Below, in pieces: positions 39,892 through 48,600 of a stretch of DNA of 64,000 nt. A program made the translations under genes and the position numbers. The DNA comes from Paraburkholderia bryophila (GTDB taxonomy: Bacteria; Pseudomonadota; Gammaproteobacteria; Burkholderiales; Burkholderiaceae): the NCBI RefSeq assembly GCF_013409255.1, contig NZ_JACCAS010000001.1, forward strand, positions 2,232,001 through 2,296,000. The letters run 5' to 3'. Numbering within the stretch: position 1 is the stretch's first letter; every line of letters starts with the position of its first letter. The notes beneath the pieces were generated by a model that had not been told where the DNA came from, made no database searches, and saw only the letters and a list, made by a program, of their open reading frames with translations.

Positions 39892-40341
39892 TCAGTGCGT
39901 CAGCGTCGTGCGACGTGAAACCTTGAAGCAAACGCGGTTGTTCGGCGTCGCCCTGGTTGCACGAGTGCTTTCGTCATTGCTGGATGCCTCACCTGCGGAC
40001 CTGGCCAGCAGCTTCCTCGCGTGACGCGCCGTGAGGCAGGTTTGAGGTGTTCCCTTCGCATCAAGCGCGATGACGCTGTACAACTCCTGGTCAGCCTCGA
40101 TCTCTCGCCGGTATTCCTCTCCCGTGTCGATCAATAATCCCAGCAATGTTCGCTGACGATATCTTTCGTCGACCGTTACGGCCGGACTCTTGTATATCGA
40201 GGTCGCCAGCGTTATCAGGTTGTTCAACTGGGTGATCTGCCGATCAACCAATCTGCTGGCAGACAGCGCAAGTTTTTCATACTGCATGGCGTCAACAGGC
40301 GCACGCGAAACGGTTCGAGAATTCTTGACGGATCTACTCAT
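39892..40341 (-). CDS. Hypothetical protein in the island core
   Basis: A 149-aa protein of unknown family. The middle is mostly helical with alternating charges (LALSASRLVDRQITQLNNLI, ERYRQRTLLGLLIDTGEEYR) and the C-terminus is basic (TRATRATPNNRVCFKVSRRT). The ATG at 40341 has GGAG about 8 nt upstream, which supports a real start. It precedes the HTH gene on the same strand and may share its transcript. Composition is lower in GC than the flanking operons, suggesting transfer. Confidence 0.6.
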   Translation of the reverse strand: MSRSVKNSRTVSRAPVDAMQYEKLALSASRLVDRQITQLNNLITLATSIYKSPAVTVDERYRQRTLLGLLIDTGEEYRREIEADQELYSVIALDAKGTPQTCLTARHARKLLARSAGEASSNDESTRATRATPNNRVCFKVSRRTTLTH

Positions 40342-40839
40342 GTGCGATCTCCAATTGCTGACCTGGATCGCCCGACACTCGCGTGAAAATCTGGGTGAGC
40401 GGGCACATTGACGGGTTTAGCAGACCGGCACGTAGAACCAATCACCGGTGAGCCGTGAGGCTCCCCCGACAAGGCCCGCCCAATGAAAAGGACTTGCATA
40501 GACGACCACACATCTGCTTCCGCAAACGCGCGAGGTCCTACGTGATACAGGCTGCTAAACCCGTTTGTCGTGACGCGCACGACAAAGCAAGTCTAAGACG
40601 TACCACCTGACGAGTGATCACCTGCGCGGGCTAAAAAGTGCACGCCGCCCTCATTTCCGAAATTTCCGAATGCGCTTGTCAGAGTTCCAAGCAATCAGTG
40701 ATGCTGATCGGATTTGCGTCACTCACGACGAGCACATGATGCGGACCGAACGGCACCGCTCACGCATCGATGCGCGTAATTGAAGGCTTGTCACGGTGCG
40801 CACGGCTGCGAGAAGAACGAGGTGACGATTCGCGCAGGC
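40342..40839. other. Non-coding stretch between island core and right repeats
   Basis: About 500 bp with moderate GC. Short open frames occur but none has a ribosome-binding site or recognisable composition. It probably contains the promoter of the leftward core genes. Confidence 0.4.
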
Positions 40840-41411
40840 CGTTCCGGCGAGCGCGCAGCGCGAGGCGGGGGAATGACTGCTGCGTCACGAACGTGGAGTG
40901 TGCAAGAGCACGGATTCCAGATGCGGCACTACCGTCGCTGCGCGAGGGATCCGCTTAGTAGGGTCAGTCTGTGAACGACCGCGACGGCGCGCGCAGCGTC
41001 GCCGGAAGAATGACTGCTGTGTCACGAGCGCGGAATGCGCGAGAACACAGATTCCAGATGCGCCACTACCGCCGCTGCGCGAGGAATCCGATTAGCAGGG
41101 GCAGTGCATGAACAACCGCCACGGCGCGCGCAGCGCCGCCGGAAGAATGACTGCTGTGTCACTTACGTGGAGTGTGCGAGAGCACAGCTTCCAGATGAGC
41201 CACTACCGCAACTGTGCGAGGGCCCCGCTTAGCAGGGGCCGTGCGTGAACGACCGCGACGGCGCGCGCAGCGCCGCCGGAAGAATGACTGCTGTGTCACG
41301 AACGCGGAGTGCGCGAGAACCTAGATTCCAGATGCACCGCTACCTTGACTGTGCGGGGGACCCGCTTATGAGCTGGCGGTGTGAGCCGCTTTCTTTTGCT
41401 TACTTTGCTTT
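40840..41411 (+). repeat. Right arm of the island: four tandem units of about 137 bp
   Basis: The marker ATGACTGCTG occurs at 40873, 41011, 41147 and 41284, at spacings of 138, 136 and 137 bp. Most of each unit is conserved, including TTCCAGATG and GGAAGAATGACTG; the first unit is the most diverged. The orientation is opposite to the left arm. The conservation of whole units, without short spacers, rules out a CRISPR array. Confidence 0.9.
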
Positions 41412-41491
41412 GCGGCAGGCAAAGAAAAGTGAGTGCCGCCCCGCACAGGGGCAACGCTAATAGACCACTAAGAAAGCAAGGAAAGGCCAAC
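41412..41491 (-). repeat. 80-bp inverted repeat, right copy, outer edge of the island
   Basis: Exact reverse complement of 37218-37297. Its outer edge lies 176 bp before the start of the recombinase-family gene. Confidence 0.95.
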
Positions 41492-41666
41492 GCAGCAAGC
41501 GAACCATCGAGGAGCCTAGTGCCCCGCAACCGCAAAATTCTGCAAAACGCTAACCATAGCCGGCCGAACATGCAATATCCTCCCACCTACCAGCAAACAG
41601 AAGACAGCAAACAGCCGCGGCAGCGCACCGCCCCGCAGGCCCCACCGAGTAGGACAGCAAAAAAAC

Positions 41667-43826
41667 ATGCTCACCACGCTAACCCGCTTACTAAAAAAAT
41701 GGCGAGCCTCCCGCGACGGCGGCCACCAGCTAGACGCACTCCTTGCGATAGCGAACAAATCCGCCCCGTACGCGGACCGCAGCGAATGGTTGATCGAACT
41801 CGCCCACTGGATCCGTCGCGGCCGCGAAGTGCAGCAGACCACCAACGACGCGACAACGGAACAAACAACAGAACAGGCAACAGCAACGCCAGCAACACCC
41901 CGCTCCAACCCAGCCCACACAAGAATCCGCTACTTACTGCACGTCCTGGACCGCAACCCCACCTGGAAGGCAAATGTCGCGGGCATCCTGCGAGCGCTAT
42001 TACGCGAAAGCGACGGCCTCTCCTTACTCTGCGACGCCGGCATGCCCGTGCACTCAGGCTTCTTCGGCGCCCTCTTCGAGCGCCTCGAAGCCTCGCTGAT
42101 CCCACCCGCGCCAAACCGCCGCGACCTGACCGCGATCGTCACGCTGATGTTCAGCGCCGACCACGACGCCGAATGGATCGCAGCCCTCCCCACCGATCTC
42201 CTCATCCGCATCCGCGCGCTCTTCGACTACGAACCCGACGAAGCCGAAACACAGAACACCGCCCCGTTCTCCCTCGACCTGCTAGCCGCCCTGCACAACC
42301 TGACCTGCCAGATCAGCTCGACCGGCCTATCGCAAATCGTCCGCAGCCGCATCGGCGAAGTTGACGCCAGCGACACCCGCGAAACCAGCGACGTCCGCAT
42401 CGCGATGGAAAAGCAACCGTTCTACCGCCTCACCCGCGCGATGCTCGCCGTCGAAGCCGCGCATCAATCTGTCGCCGCAGGCGAACCGCAAGACAAGCTT
42501 CTGCACGAAGTCAACTACCTGCGCCTGCTGCTCGACGAATGCCGCAGCGCCACCGACAAAGTCTTCGCCCATCTCTACCGAAACGGCGTCAGCGTCGACA
42601 TCGTGTTCCAGGTCGAGCGGATGCGCATGCGCATCGTGCGCGCCGAGCATCTGCTCAACGCATGGATGGCGCAAGACGACCCGCACGCCGGCGCACGCCT
42701 CACCGCCGAACTCGTCAACGCGAATCACGCGAGCCAAAGCGTCGCGCATCTGGTGCGCAGCAATTTCTCGCTGCTAGCGCGCAAAGTCGTCGAGTACAGC
42801 GCCGACACCGGCGAACACTACATCGCCCGCGATCGCGCCGAGTATCTGAAGATGCTGCGCATGGCCGCCGGCGGCGGACTCGTCACCGTCGTCACGGTGT
42901 GCGTGAAATTCGCCATCACCGGCGTGCATCTGCAAGCCATGCTCGAAGGCCTGCTGGCCGGTATCAACTACGCCGCCAGCTTCCTGCTGATGCACTTCCT
43001 GCACTTCTCGCTCGCCACCAAACAACCGGCCATGACGGCGCCGACCCTCGCCCGCGAACTCGACGGCACCGGCACGCCGGCGGGCGTCGACAGCTTCGTG
43101 AGTTCGGTGATGGCGCTGATGCGCACGCAGGCCGCCGCCATCCTCGGCAACGTGCTGCTCGTGTTTCCCGTCTGCTTCGGCGTGCAGTTGCTCTGGCACA
43201 CGCTCTTCAATGCCAACATCATCTCGCCGGAGAAGGCCCACGCCACGCTGCATTCTTTCTCGCTGATCGGACCCACGCCTTTCTACGCCGCGTTGACCGG
43301 CGTGCTGCTGTGGTCGTCCAGCCTGATCGCCGGTTGGGCGGACAACTGGTTCGTCCTGCATCGCGTCGGCGATGCGCTCGCCTATAACCGTCGTCTGCGC
43401 CTGACGCTCGGCGCAGCGGGAGCGGCGCGTCTCGCGCAGGCTTGCCGCTCGAATGTGGCGGGTGTTGTCGGCAATATCACGCTGGGTCTGATGCTCGGGC
43501 TCATGCCGGCGATCCTCACCGCGTTCGCCTTCACCTTCGAAGTGCGTCACGTGACGCTCAGCGCCGGCTCGATCGGTGTTGCGCTCGGCGTGCTCGGCAA
43601 GGACGCGTTGAAGCTGCCGGAACTCTGGTGGGCCGTGGCGGGGGTCGGCAGCATGGCGATCCTCAACGTGGCCGTGAGCTTCGCGCTCGCGTTCTACATG
43701 GCCGTCCGGTCGCGCGATCTGCGGCGCAACGCGGTGCGCTCGCTGCGTGGCGCGATCTGGCAGCGGGTGTTTCAGCGTCCGCAGGAACTGTTCTGGCCGA
43801 CGAAAACCGCGCCCGACAGTAAGTAA
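41667..43826 (+). CDS. Gcr-like 'site-specific recombinase' family membrane protein
   Basis: A 719-aa protein resembling the family named after a gonococcal site-specific recombinase (Pfam SpecificRecomb). The N-terminal half is soluble and helical (LDRNPTWKANVAGILRALLR, GFFGALFERLEASLIPPAPN); the second half has several membrane helices (VVTVCVKFAITGVHLQAMLE, YAASFLLMHFLHFSLATKQP, ITLGLMLGLMPAILTAFAFT). No tyrosine- or serine-recombinase active site is visible, so the family name should not be taken as proof of activity. The first 300 bp are strikingly C/A-rich (41881-41940: 28 C, 18 A, 8 G, 6 T). It starts 176 bp outside the island. Confidence 0.75.
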   Translation: MLTTLTRLLKKWRASRDGGHQLDALLAIANKSAPYADRSEWLIELAHWIRRGREVQQTTNDATTEQTTEQATATPATPRSNPAHTRIRYLLHVLDRNPTWKANVAGILRALLRESDGLSLLCDAGMPVHSGFFGALFERLEASLIPPAPNRRDLTAIVTLMFSADHDAEWIAALPTDLLIRIRALFDYEPDEAETQNTAPFSLDLLAALHNLTCQISSTGLSQIVRSRIGEVDASDTRETSDVRIAMEKQPFYRLTRAMLAVEAAHQSVAAGEPQDKLLHEVNYLRLLLDECRSATDKVFAHLYRNGVSVDIVFQVERMRMRIVRAEHLLNAWMAQDDPHAGARLTAELVNANHASQSVAHLVRSNFSLLARKVVEYSADTGEHYIARDRAEYLKMLRMAAGGGLVTVVTVCVKFAITGVHLQAMLEGLLAGINYAASFLLMHFLHFSLATKQPAMTAPTLARELDGTGTPAGVDSFVSSVMALMRTQAAAILGNVLLVFPVCFGVQLLWHTLFNANIISPEKAHATLHSFSLIGPTPFYAALTGVLLWSSSLIAGWADNWFVLHRVGDALAYNRRLRLTLGAAGAARLAQACRSNVAGVVGNITLGLMLGLMPAILTAFAFTFEVRHVTLSAGSIGVALGVLGKDALKLPELWWAVAGVGSMAILNVAVSFALAFYMAVRSRDLRRNAVRSLRGAIWQRVFQRPQELFWPTKTAPDSK

Positions 43827-44021
43827 ATCCGCGGCCGGCGGTGGCTCAGTGGGCCGTTTCAGGTCGAGCCGCCATGCCATCGCACGAGGCGGCTCAGCCG
43901 ACCGCGTACGGGCGGCGGCGGTTCGGCAGGCCGTCTCAGCCCGGCCCGCCACGCAATCGCGCGGGCCGCCCACCCCGACCGCGTACAATAGCGCCTTATC
44001 TAACGCCTTCCGGCAACCTCA

Positions 44022-45317
44022 ATGTCCTTCGATTTCTTCCTCCCTTGCCCACGCGGCCTTGAAGCTTCGCTCGCGGCCGAACTCGCCGAGATCGCCGCCA
44101 GGCACATCAACGGCGCGCAGTTCGTGGCCGGCGCTCAAGTGCCGGGCGGCGTGCATTTCCGCGGAGGCTGGGCTGCCGGCATGGCCGCCAACCTGCATTC
44201 GCGACTCGCGAGCCGCGTGCTGCTGAAGATCGCGCATCGTCCGTATCGCAGCGAGCAGGATATTTACGCACTGGCGCTCGAGCAGCGTTGGGAACAGTGG
44301 TTCTCAGCCAAAGAAACGCTGCGCGTGGACGTCACCGCGATCAAATCGCCGCTGCGCAGCCTGGAATTCACCACGCTGCGCGTCAAGGACGCGATCTGCG
44401 ACCGTCTGCGCGAAGTCAGCGGCGACCGGCCGAGCATCGACACCGCCACGCCCGACGTACGCGTGTTCGCGTTCCTCACGGCCACCGAGTGCACGCTTTA
44501 CCTCGACACCTCCGGCGATCCGCTCTTCAAACGCGGCTGGCGCCTCGACAAGGGCGCGGCGCCGCTGCGTGAGAACCTGGCGGCGGGCATCCTGCGTCTG
44601 ACCGGCTGGAATGCCGGTACGCCGCTGTACGACCCGATGTGCGGCAGCGGCACGTTCCTCGCGGAAGCCGCGCAAGTCGCGTTGAACATCGCGCCGGGCG
44701 CGGAGCGCCGCTTCGGTTTCGAGAGGCTCAAGCAGTTCGAAGCCAAGACCTGGCAGCCGCTGAAGGCCGCCGCGCTCGACGCAAAGCACGCCGGGCGCAG
44801 CTCGCGCGCCGATCTGCAGATCTTCGGCAGCGATATTTCCGGCGACATGCTCGACAAGGCGCGCGCCAACTTCGAGCGCGCCGGCTTGCCGAACATCCCG
44901 CTCAAACAGGTCGACGCGCGCGGCATGACGTCGCCGTCGTCGGACGCGGGCATTCTGGTCGCCAATCCGCCGTACGGCGAGCGGATCGAAGTGCGTGGTC
45001 GCAATGCGCGCGGCGAGATCCGCGAAGGCCGCGCCAATCGTGAGCCCCGCGAAGACGACAGTTTCCATCGCGCTCAGGAAGAAGCGCCGGATAGCGAGTT
45101 CTTCCAGTTGCTCGGCGACGCGCTGAAGCAGCGCTTCACCGGCTGGCATGCGTTCATCCTGACGTCGGATCGCAAGTTGCCGGGTCAGTTGCGTTTGCGC
45201 GAATCGACCAAAACGCCGCTCTTCAATGGCGCGCTCGAATGCCGGTTGTTCCGCTTCGACCTGATCGCGGGCAGCGTGCGGCAACGGCCGCAACAGAGCG
45301 ATACGCCGGCGGAGTGA
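44022..45317 (+). CDS. rlmL: RlmL-type class I methyltransferase (THUMP domain)
   Basis: A 431-aa enzyme with an N-terminal THUMP RNA-binding domain, then the Rossmann methyltransferase: YDPMCGSGTFLAEAAQVALN binds S-adenosylmethionine and VANPPYGERIEV is the N2-guanine-type NPPY motif. It corresponds to the RlmL half (23S rRNA m2G2445) of the E. coli RlmKL fusion; no RlmK half follows. A stretch rich in Arg/Glu (RNARGEIREGRANREPREDD) is inserted after NPPY. TACAAT at 43984-43989 may be its -10. A strong terminator follows. Confidence 0.88.
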   Translation: MSFDFFLPCPRGLEASLAAELAEIAARHINGAQFVAGAQVPGGVHFRGGWAAGMAANLHSRLASRVLLKIAHRPYRSEQDIYALALEQRWEQWFSAKETLRVDVTAIKSPLRSLEFTTLRVKDAICDRLREVSGDRPSIDTATPDVRVFAFLTATECTLYLDTSGDPLFKRGWRLDKGAAPLRENLAAGILRLTGWNAGTPLYDPMCGSGTFLAEAAQVALNIAPGAERRFGFERLKQFEAKTWQPLKAAALDAKHAGRSSRADLQIFGSDISGDMLDKARANFERAGLPNIPLKQVDARGMTSPSSDAGILVANPPYGERIEVRGRNARGEIREGRANREPREDDSFHRAQEEAPDSEFFQLLGDALKQRFTGWHAFILTSDRKLPGQLRLRESTKTPLFNGALECRLFRFDLIAGSVRQRPQQSDTPAE

Positions 45318-45360
45318 GGCAACGGCTTCAACCGCTCGCTGTAAAACGAATGGGATGTAA

Positions 45361-45394
45361 AAAAACCGCGGACTCGGCTCCGCGGTTTTTTTTC
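45361..45394 (+). terminator. Intrinsic terminator of rlmL
   Basis: An 11-bp perfect stem (45361-45371 with 45380-45390) with an 8-nt loop ends in a long T run, about 44 bp after the stop codon. Confidence 0.9.
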
Positions 45395-45438
45395 GTCGAC
45401 ATTTTGTGGGTGCTGCTGCCACACCCTACTGCCACACC

Positions 45439-45462
45439 CTACTGACACCACGCTGTCAGTAG
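45439..45462 (+). repeat. Inverted repeat before the VOC gene
   Basis: CTACTGACA (45439-45447) and TGTCAGTAG (45454-45462) form a perfect 9-bp inverted repeat with a 6-nt centre, 71 bp before the VOC gene. Two copies of ACTGCCACACCCT-like sequence lie just upstream. It may be an operator, possibly for the WYL regulator encoded after the VOC gene. Confidence 0.45.
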
Positions 45463-45533
45463 CACCCCCGCACACTCCTTCTCACGCCATCCGGCGCTTT
45501 GCACGGCTTACCCGCCATCCACAGGAGAGTGAC

Positions 45534-45917
45534 ATGTCCAACGCATCCAAGGTTGTTGCCTGGTTCGAAATCCCGTCCGTCGATTTCGACCGCGCTGTCC
45601 GCTTTTACGAAACCACGTTCGACGTCAAACTGAACGTGCAGGAAGTCGGCGGCCGTCCGATCGCCATCTTCGGCTACGAAGAGCCGGCCACGGGCGGCGC
45701 GATCGTCCACAATCCGGCGATGAAGCCGACCGACGACGGCGTGCTCGTCTATCTGAACGCGCAACCGAACGTCGACGCGGTGCTCGCGCGCGTCGAGCAG
45801 GCCGGCGGCAAGACCGACGGTCCGGTGATCAAGCTGCCGCAGGATATCGGCTACATCGCGTTCTTCACCGATACGGAAGGCAACCGCCTCGGTCTGCATT
45901 CGCGGACCAACGGTTAA
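45534..45917 (+). CDS. VOC-family (glyoxalase/dioxygenase fold) protein
   Basis: A 127-aa protein with one vicinal-oxygen-chelate domain: VVAWFEIPSVDFDRAVRFYE at the start and YIAFFTDTEGNRLGLHSR at the end. AGGAG precedes the ATG. VOC proteins include glyoxalases, dioxygenases and antibiotic-binding proteins, and the substrate here is unknown. The next gene, a WYL-domain regulator on the same strand, may control it. Confidence 0.85.
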   Translation: MSNASKVVAWFEIPSVDFDRAVRFYETTFDVKLNVQEVGGRPIAIFGYEEPATGGAIVHNPAMKPTDDGVLVYLNAQPNVDAVLARVEQAGGKTDGPVIKLPQDIGYIAFFTDTEGNRLGLHSRTNG

Positions 45918-46040
45918 AGCGCAACGCAACGCCTCCGCCCGCAGGCGTGCGCGCGGGAGCCGCCAGAACGCTGACCGGGGCACGGCATGCGGCGCTATCA
46001 TCGCGGGACCGTTCCCGTCCTCTTCTACCAAACACCCACG

Positions 46041-46727
46041 ATGACGCGCCGCGCCGACCGCCTGTTCCAGATCGCCGAACTGCTGCGCGGACGGCGTCTG
46101 ACCACCGCGCAACAACTCGCCGACTGGCTCAATATTTCGCTACGCACGGTTTATCGCGACGTGCGCGATCTGCAACTGTCGGGCGTGCCGATTGAAGGCG
46201 AAGCGGGCATCGGCTACCGTCTGAGCCGTGCGGCGAGTCTGCCGCCGCTCACCTTCACCGCCGACGAACTCGCCGCGCTCGCCGCTGGCGCGCGCATGCT
46301 GGAATCGTGGGGCGGCTCAGGCTTCGCGAGCGGCGCGCGTGGCGCGCTGGCGAAGATCGCTTCTGCCATGCCGGCCGATAAACGCGCGGCGCTCGAGCGG
46401 CTCGCGGTGTTCGCGCCGTCGTTTCACATTAAAGGGGATTTCTCGACGCAGCTCGACGCGCTGCATCGCGCGATCGACACGCGGCATGTGGTGGGGTTTG
46501 CTTATACCGATGCGAGTGGCGCGGCGAGCGAGCGGCGCGTGTGGCCGCTTGCGCTCGCGTATTGGGGCGCGCGCTGGACGCTGGGCGCGTGGTGCGAGTT
46601 GCGCAGCGACTTTCGCAATTTCAGCCTGGAGAAGATGCAGAACCTTCAGATGCTCGAACAGTATCCGGATCAGGAAGGGAAGAGGTTGGCGGATTTGATG
46701 CGGCATGTGAATGCGAAGCCGCGGTAG
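46041..46727 (+). CDS. YafY-family transcriptional regulator (HTH and WYL domains)
   Basis: A 228-aa regulator. The N-terminal HTH is ADRLFQIAELLRGRRLTTAQ with LNISLRTVYRDVRDLQ as recognition helix; the middle WYL-like domain includes HVVGFAYTDASGAASERRVW and WPLALAYWGARWTLGAWCEL. I chose the ATG at 46041 (MTRRADRLFQ) because the HTH begins there. It lies 123 bp after the VOC gene and may regulate it. Confidence 0.88.
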   Translation: MTRRADRLFQIAELLRGRRLTTAQQLADWLNISLRTVYRDVRDLQLSGVPIEGEAGIGYRLSRAASLPPLTFTADELAALAAGARMLESWGGSGFASGARGALAKIASAMPADKRAALERLAVFAPSFHIKGDFSTQLDALHRAIDTRHVVGFAYTDASGAASERRVWPLALAYWGARWTLGAWCELRSDFRNFSLEKMQNLQMLEQYPDQEGKRLADLMRHVNAKPR

Positions 46728-46789
46728 AAAGGGACTAAAGGCGAATTCGCAGCCCCTCGCCTGGCAGGCCGCGAATCCACCCCGCCGGT

Positions 46790-48244
46790 TTATTCCACCG
46801 CCTTCACCATATCCTCGATCACCTTCTTCGCATCCCCGAACACCATCATCGTCTTGTCCATATAGAACAAATCGTTGTCGAGCCCGGCATAACCCGCCGC
46901 CATCGACCGTTTGTTCACGATGACCGTGCGCGCCTTATACGCCTCGATAATCGGCATCCCCGCAATCACCGACTTCGGATCGGTCTTCGCGGCCGGGTTC
47001 ACCACGTCGTTCGCGCCGAGCACCAGCACCACATCGACCTGACCGAACTCGCCGTTGATGTCGTCCATTTCGAACACCATGTCGTACGGCACTTCGGCTT
47101 CCGCGAGCAGCACATTCATGTGCCCCGGCATCCGTCCGGCCACCGGGTGAATCGCGTACTTCACATCGATACCCTTCTCGACCAGCTTGTCGGTCAACTC
47201 CTTCAACGCATGCTGCGCCCGCGCCACCGCCAGCCCATAACCCGGCACGATCACGACGGTTTCCGCATTGCCGAGCATGAACGAGGCATCGTCGGCCGAA
47301 CCGGATTTCACCGGACGCTGTTCCGCCGACCCACCTGCCGCCGCCGCACCCGCCTCATTCCCGAAGCCACCGAGAATCACATTGAAGAACGACCGGTTCA
47401 TCGCGCGACACATGATGTACGACAGAATCGCGCCCGACGACCCCACCAGCGAACCCGCGATAATCAGCATCGGATTGTTCAGCGAGAAGCCGATGCCCGC
47501 CGCCGCCCAGCCCGAATACGAGTTCAGCATCGACACGACCACCGGCATATCCGCGCCGCCGATCGGGATGATGATCAGCACGCCGAGCACGAACGCGATG
47601 AGCGTCATGATGATGAACGGCAACCACGACTGCGTGAGGAAGAAGATGACGCCGAAGCCGAGCATCGCGAGTGCGAGCATCAGGTTGATCAGATGCTGAC
47701 CGCCATACACAACCGGCGCGCCCTGAAACAACCGGAACTTGTACTTGCCCGACAGCTTGCCGAACGCGATCACCGATCCGGAGAACGTAATCGCGCCGAC
47801 GAACGTGCCGATAAACAACTCGACGCGATTGCCGTACGGCAGGAACCCCGGCGTCATATTGTCCGGATCGACCAGACCAAACGCCGACGGCTCCGACACC
47901 ACCGCATACGCAATACACACGGCGGCGAGACCGATCAGCGAGTGCATGGCCGCGACCAGTTCTGGCATCTTGGTCATCTCGACGCGCGCCGCGACGAACG
48001 CGCCGATCGCACCGCCGATCACCAACGCGACCAGCAATAGTCCCAGCCCGAGCCCGAGATTCGACCCAAGCGCATTCGCCTGCTTGACGATCAGCGCGAG
48101 AGTCGTGACGATCGCGATCGCCATCCCGACCATACCGAAAGTATTCCCAATGCGCGCCGTCTTCGGATTCGACAGCCCCTTGAGCGCCTGAATGAAACAG
48201 ACGGACGCAACCAGATAAAGCAGCGTGACGACGTTCAGACTCAT
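46790..48244 (-). CDS. pntB: NAD(P) transhydrogenase subunit beta
   Basis: The 484-aa beta subunit couples hydride transfer between NADH and NADP+ to proton flow across the inner membrane. The first 270 or so residues hold many helices (LVALVIGGAIGAFVAARVEM); the C-terminal NADP-binding domain contains VIVPGYGLAVARAQHALKEL, MPGHMNVLLAEAEVPYD and VLVLGANDVVNPAAK. Its start overlaps the end of pntA2 by 1 bp. The three genes make one complex. Confidence 0.96.
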   Translation of the reverse strand: MSLNVVTLLYLVASVCFIQALKGLSNPKTARIGNTFGMVGMAIAIVTTLALIVKQANALGSNLGLGLGLLLVALVIGGAIGAFVAARVEMTKMPELVAAMHSLIGLAAVCIAYAVVSEPSAFGLVDPDNMTPGFLPYGNRVELFIGTFVGAITFSGSVIAFGKLSGKYKFRLFQGAPVVYGGQHLINLMLALAMLGFGVIFFLTQSWLPFIIMTLIAFVLGVLIIIPIGGADMPVVVSMLNSYSGWAAAGIGFSLNNPMLIIAGSLVGSSGAILSYIMCRAMNRSFFNVILGGFGNEAGAAAAGGSAEQRPVKSGSADDASFMLGNAETVVIVPGYGLAVARAQHALKELTDKLVEKGIDVKYAIHPVAGRMPGHMNVLLAEAEVPYDMVFEMDDINGEFGQVDVVLVLGANDVVNPAAKTDPKSVIAGMPIIEAYKARTVIVNKRSMAAGYAGLDNDLFYMDKTMMVFGDAKKVIEDMVKAVE

Positions 48245-48576
48245 TACGCGTTCTCCTTGGCCGTCTTGGCTGCGACGAGCTTCTTCGGCTCTTTCTTGCG
48301 GAACATCTCCAGCATTCGCCTGGTGACGAGAAAGCCGCCGAATACGTTGACCGCCGCGAGCCCGACGGCGAGCGTGCCGAAGAACTTGCCCGTATCGCCG
48401 ACCGTCAGGCCGGCCGCGAGCATCGCGCCGACGATCACGATCGCCGAGATCGCATTGGTCACGGCCATCAGCGGCGTGTGCAGCGCGGGCGTGACGTTCC
48501 AGACGACGTGGTAGCCGACGTAAATCGCCAGCACGAAGATGATCAGGTTGATGACGGTGTGGTTGATGACTTCCAT
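48244..48576 (-). CDS. pntAB: NAD(P) transhydrogenase subunit alpha 2 (membrane part)
   Basis: A 110-aa membrane subunit with three helices ([60 protein letters not shown]). In E. coli this is the C-terminal part of one PntA protein; here, as in Rhodospirillum rubrum, it is separate. It lies between pntA1 and pntB in one operon. Confidence 0.93.
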   Translation of the reverse strand: MEVINHTVINLIIFVLAIYVGYHVVWNVTPALHTPLMAVTNAISAIVIVGAMLAAGLTVGDTGKFFGTLAVGLAAVNVFGGFLVTRRMLEMFRKKEPKKLVAAKTAKENA

Positions 48577-48600
48577 CGCCGTTCTCCTTTAGTGGTTCAC

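Noticed and set aside
39671..39931. An 86-codon frame in the island core
   Set aside because: Overlaps the upstream hypothetical gene by 40 bp, has no ribosome-binding site, and its composition looks random.
40338..40580. An 80-codon frame on the minus strand
   Set aside because: No ribosome-binding site and overlaps the start of the hypothetical gene; probably chance.
40840..41411. Possible CRISPR array
   Set aside because: The repeat period is about 137 bp and the whole unit is conserved; there are no short repeats with unique spacers, and no cas genes.
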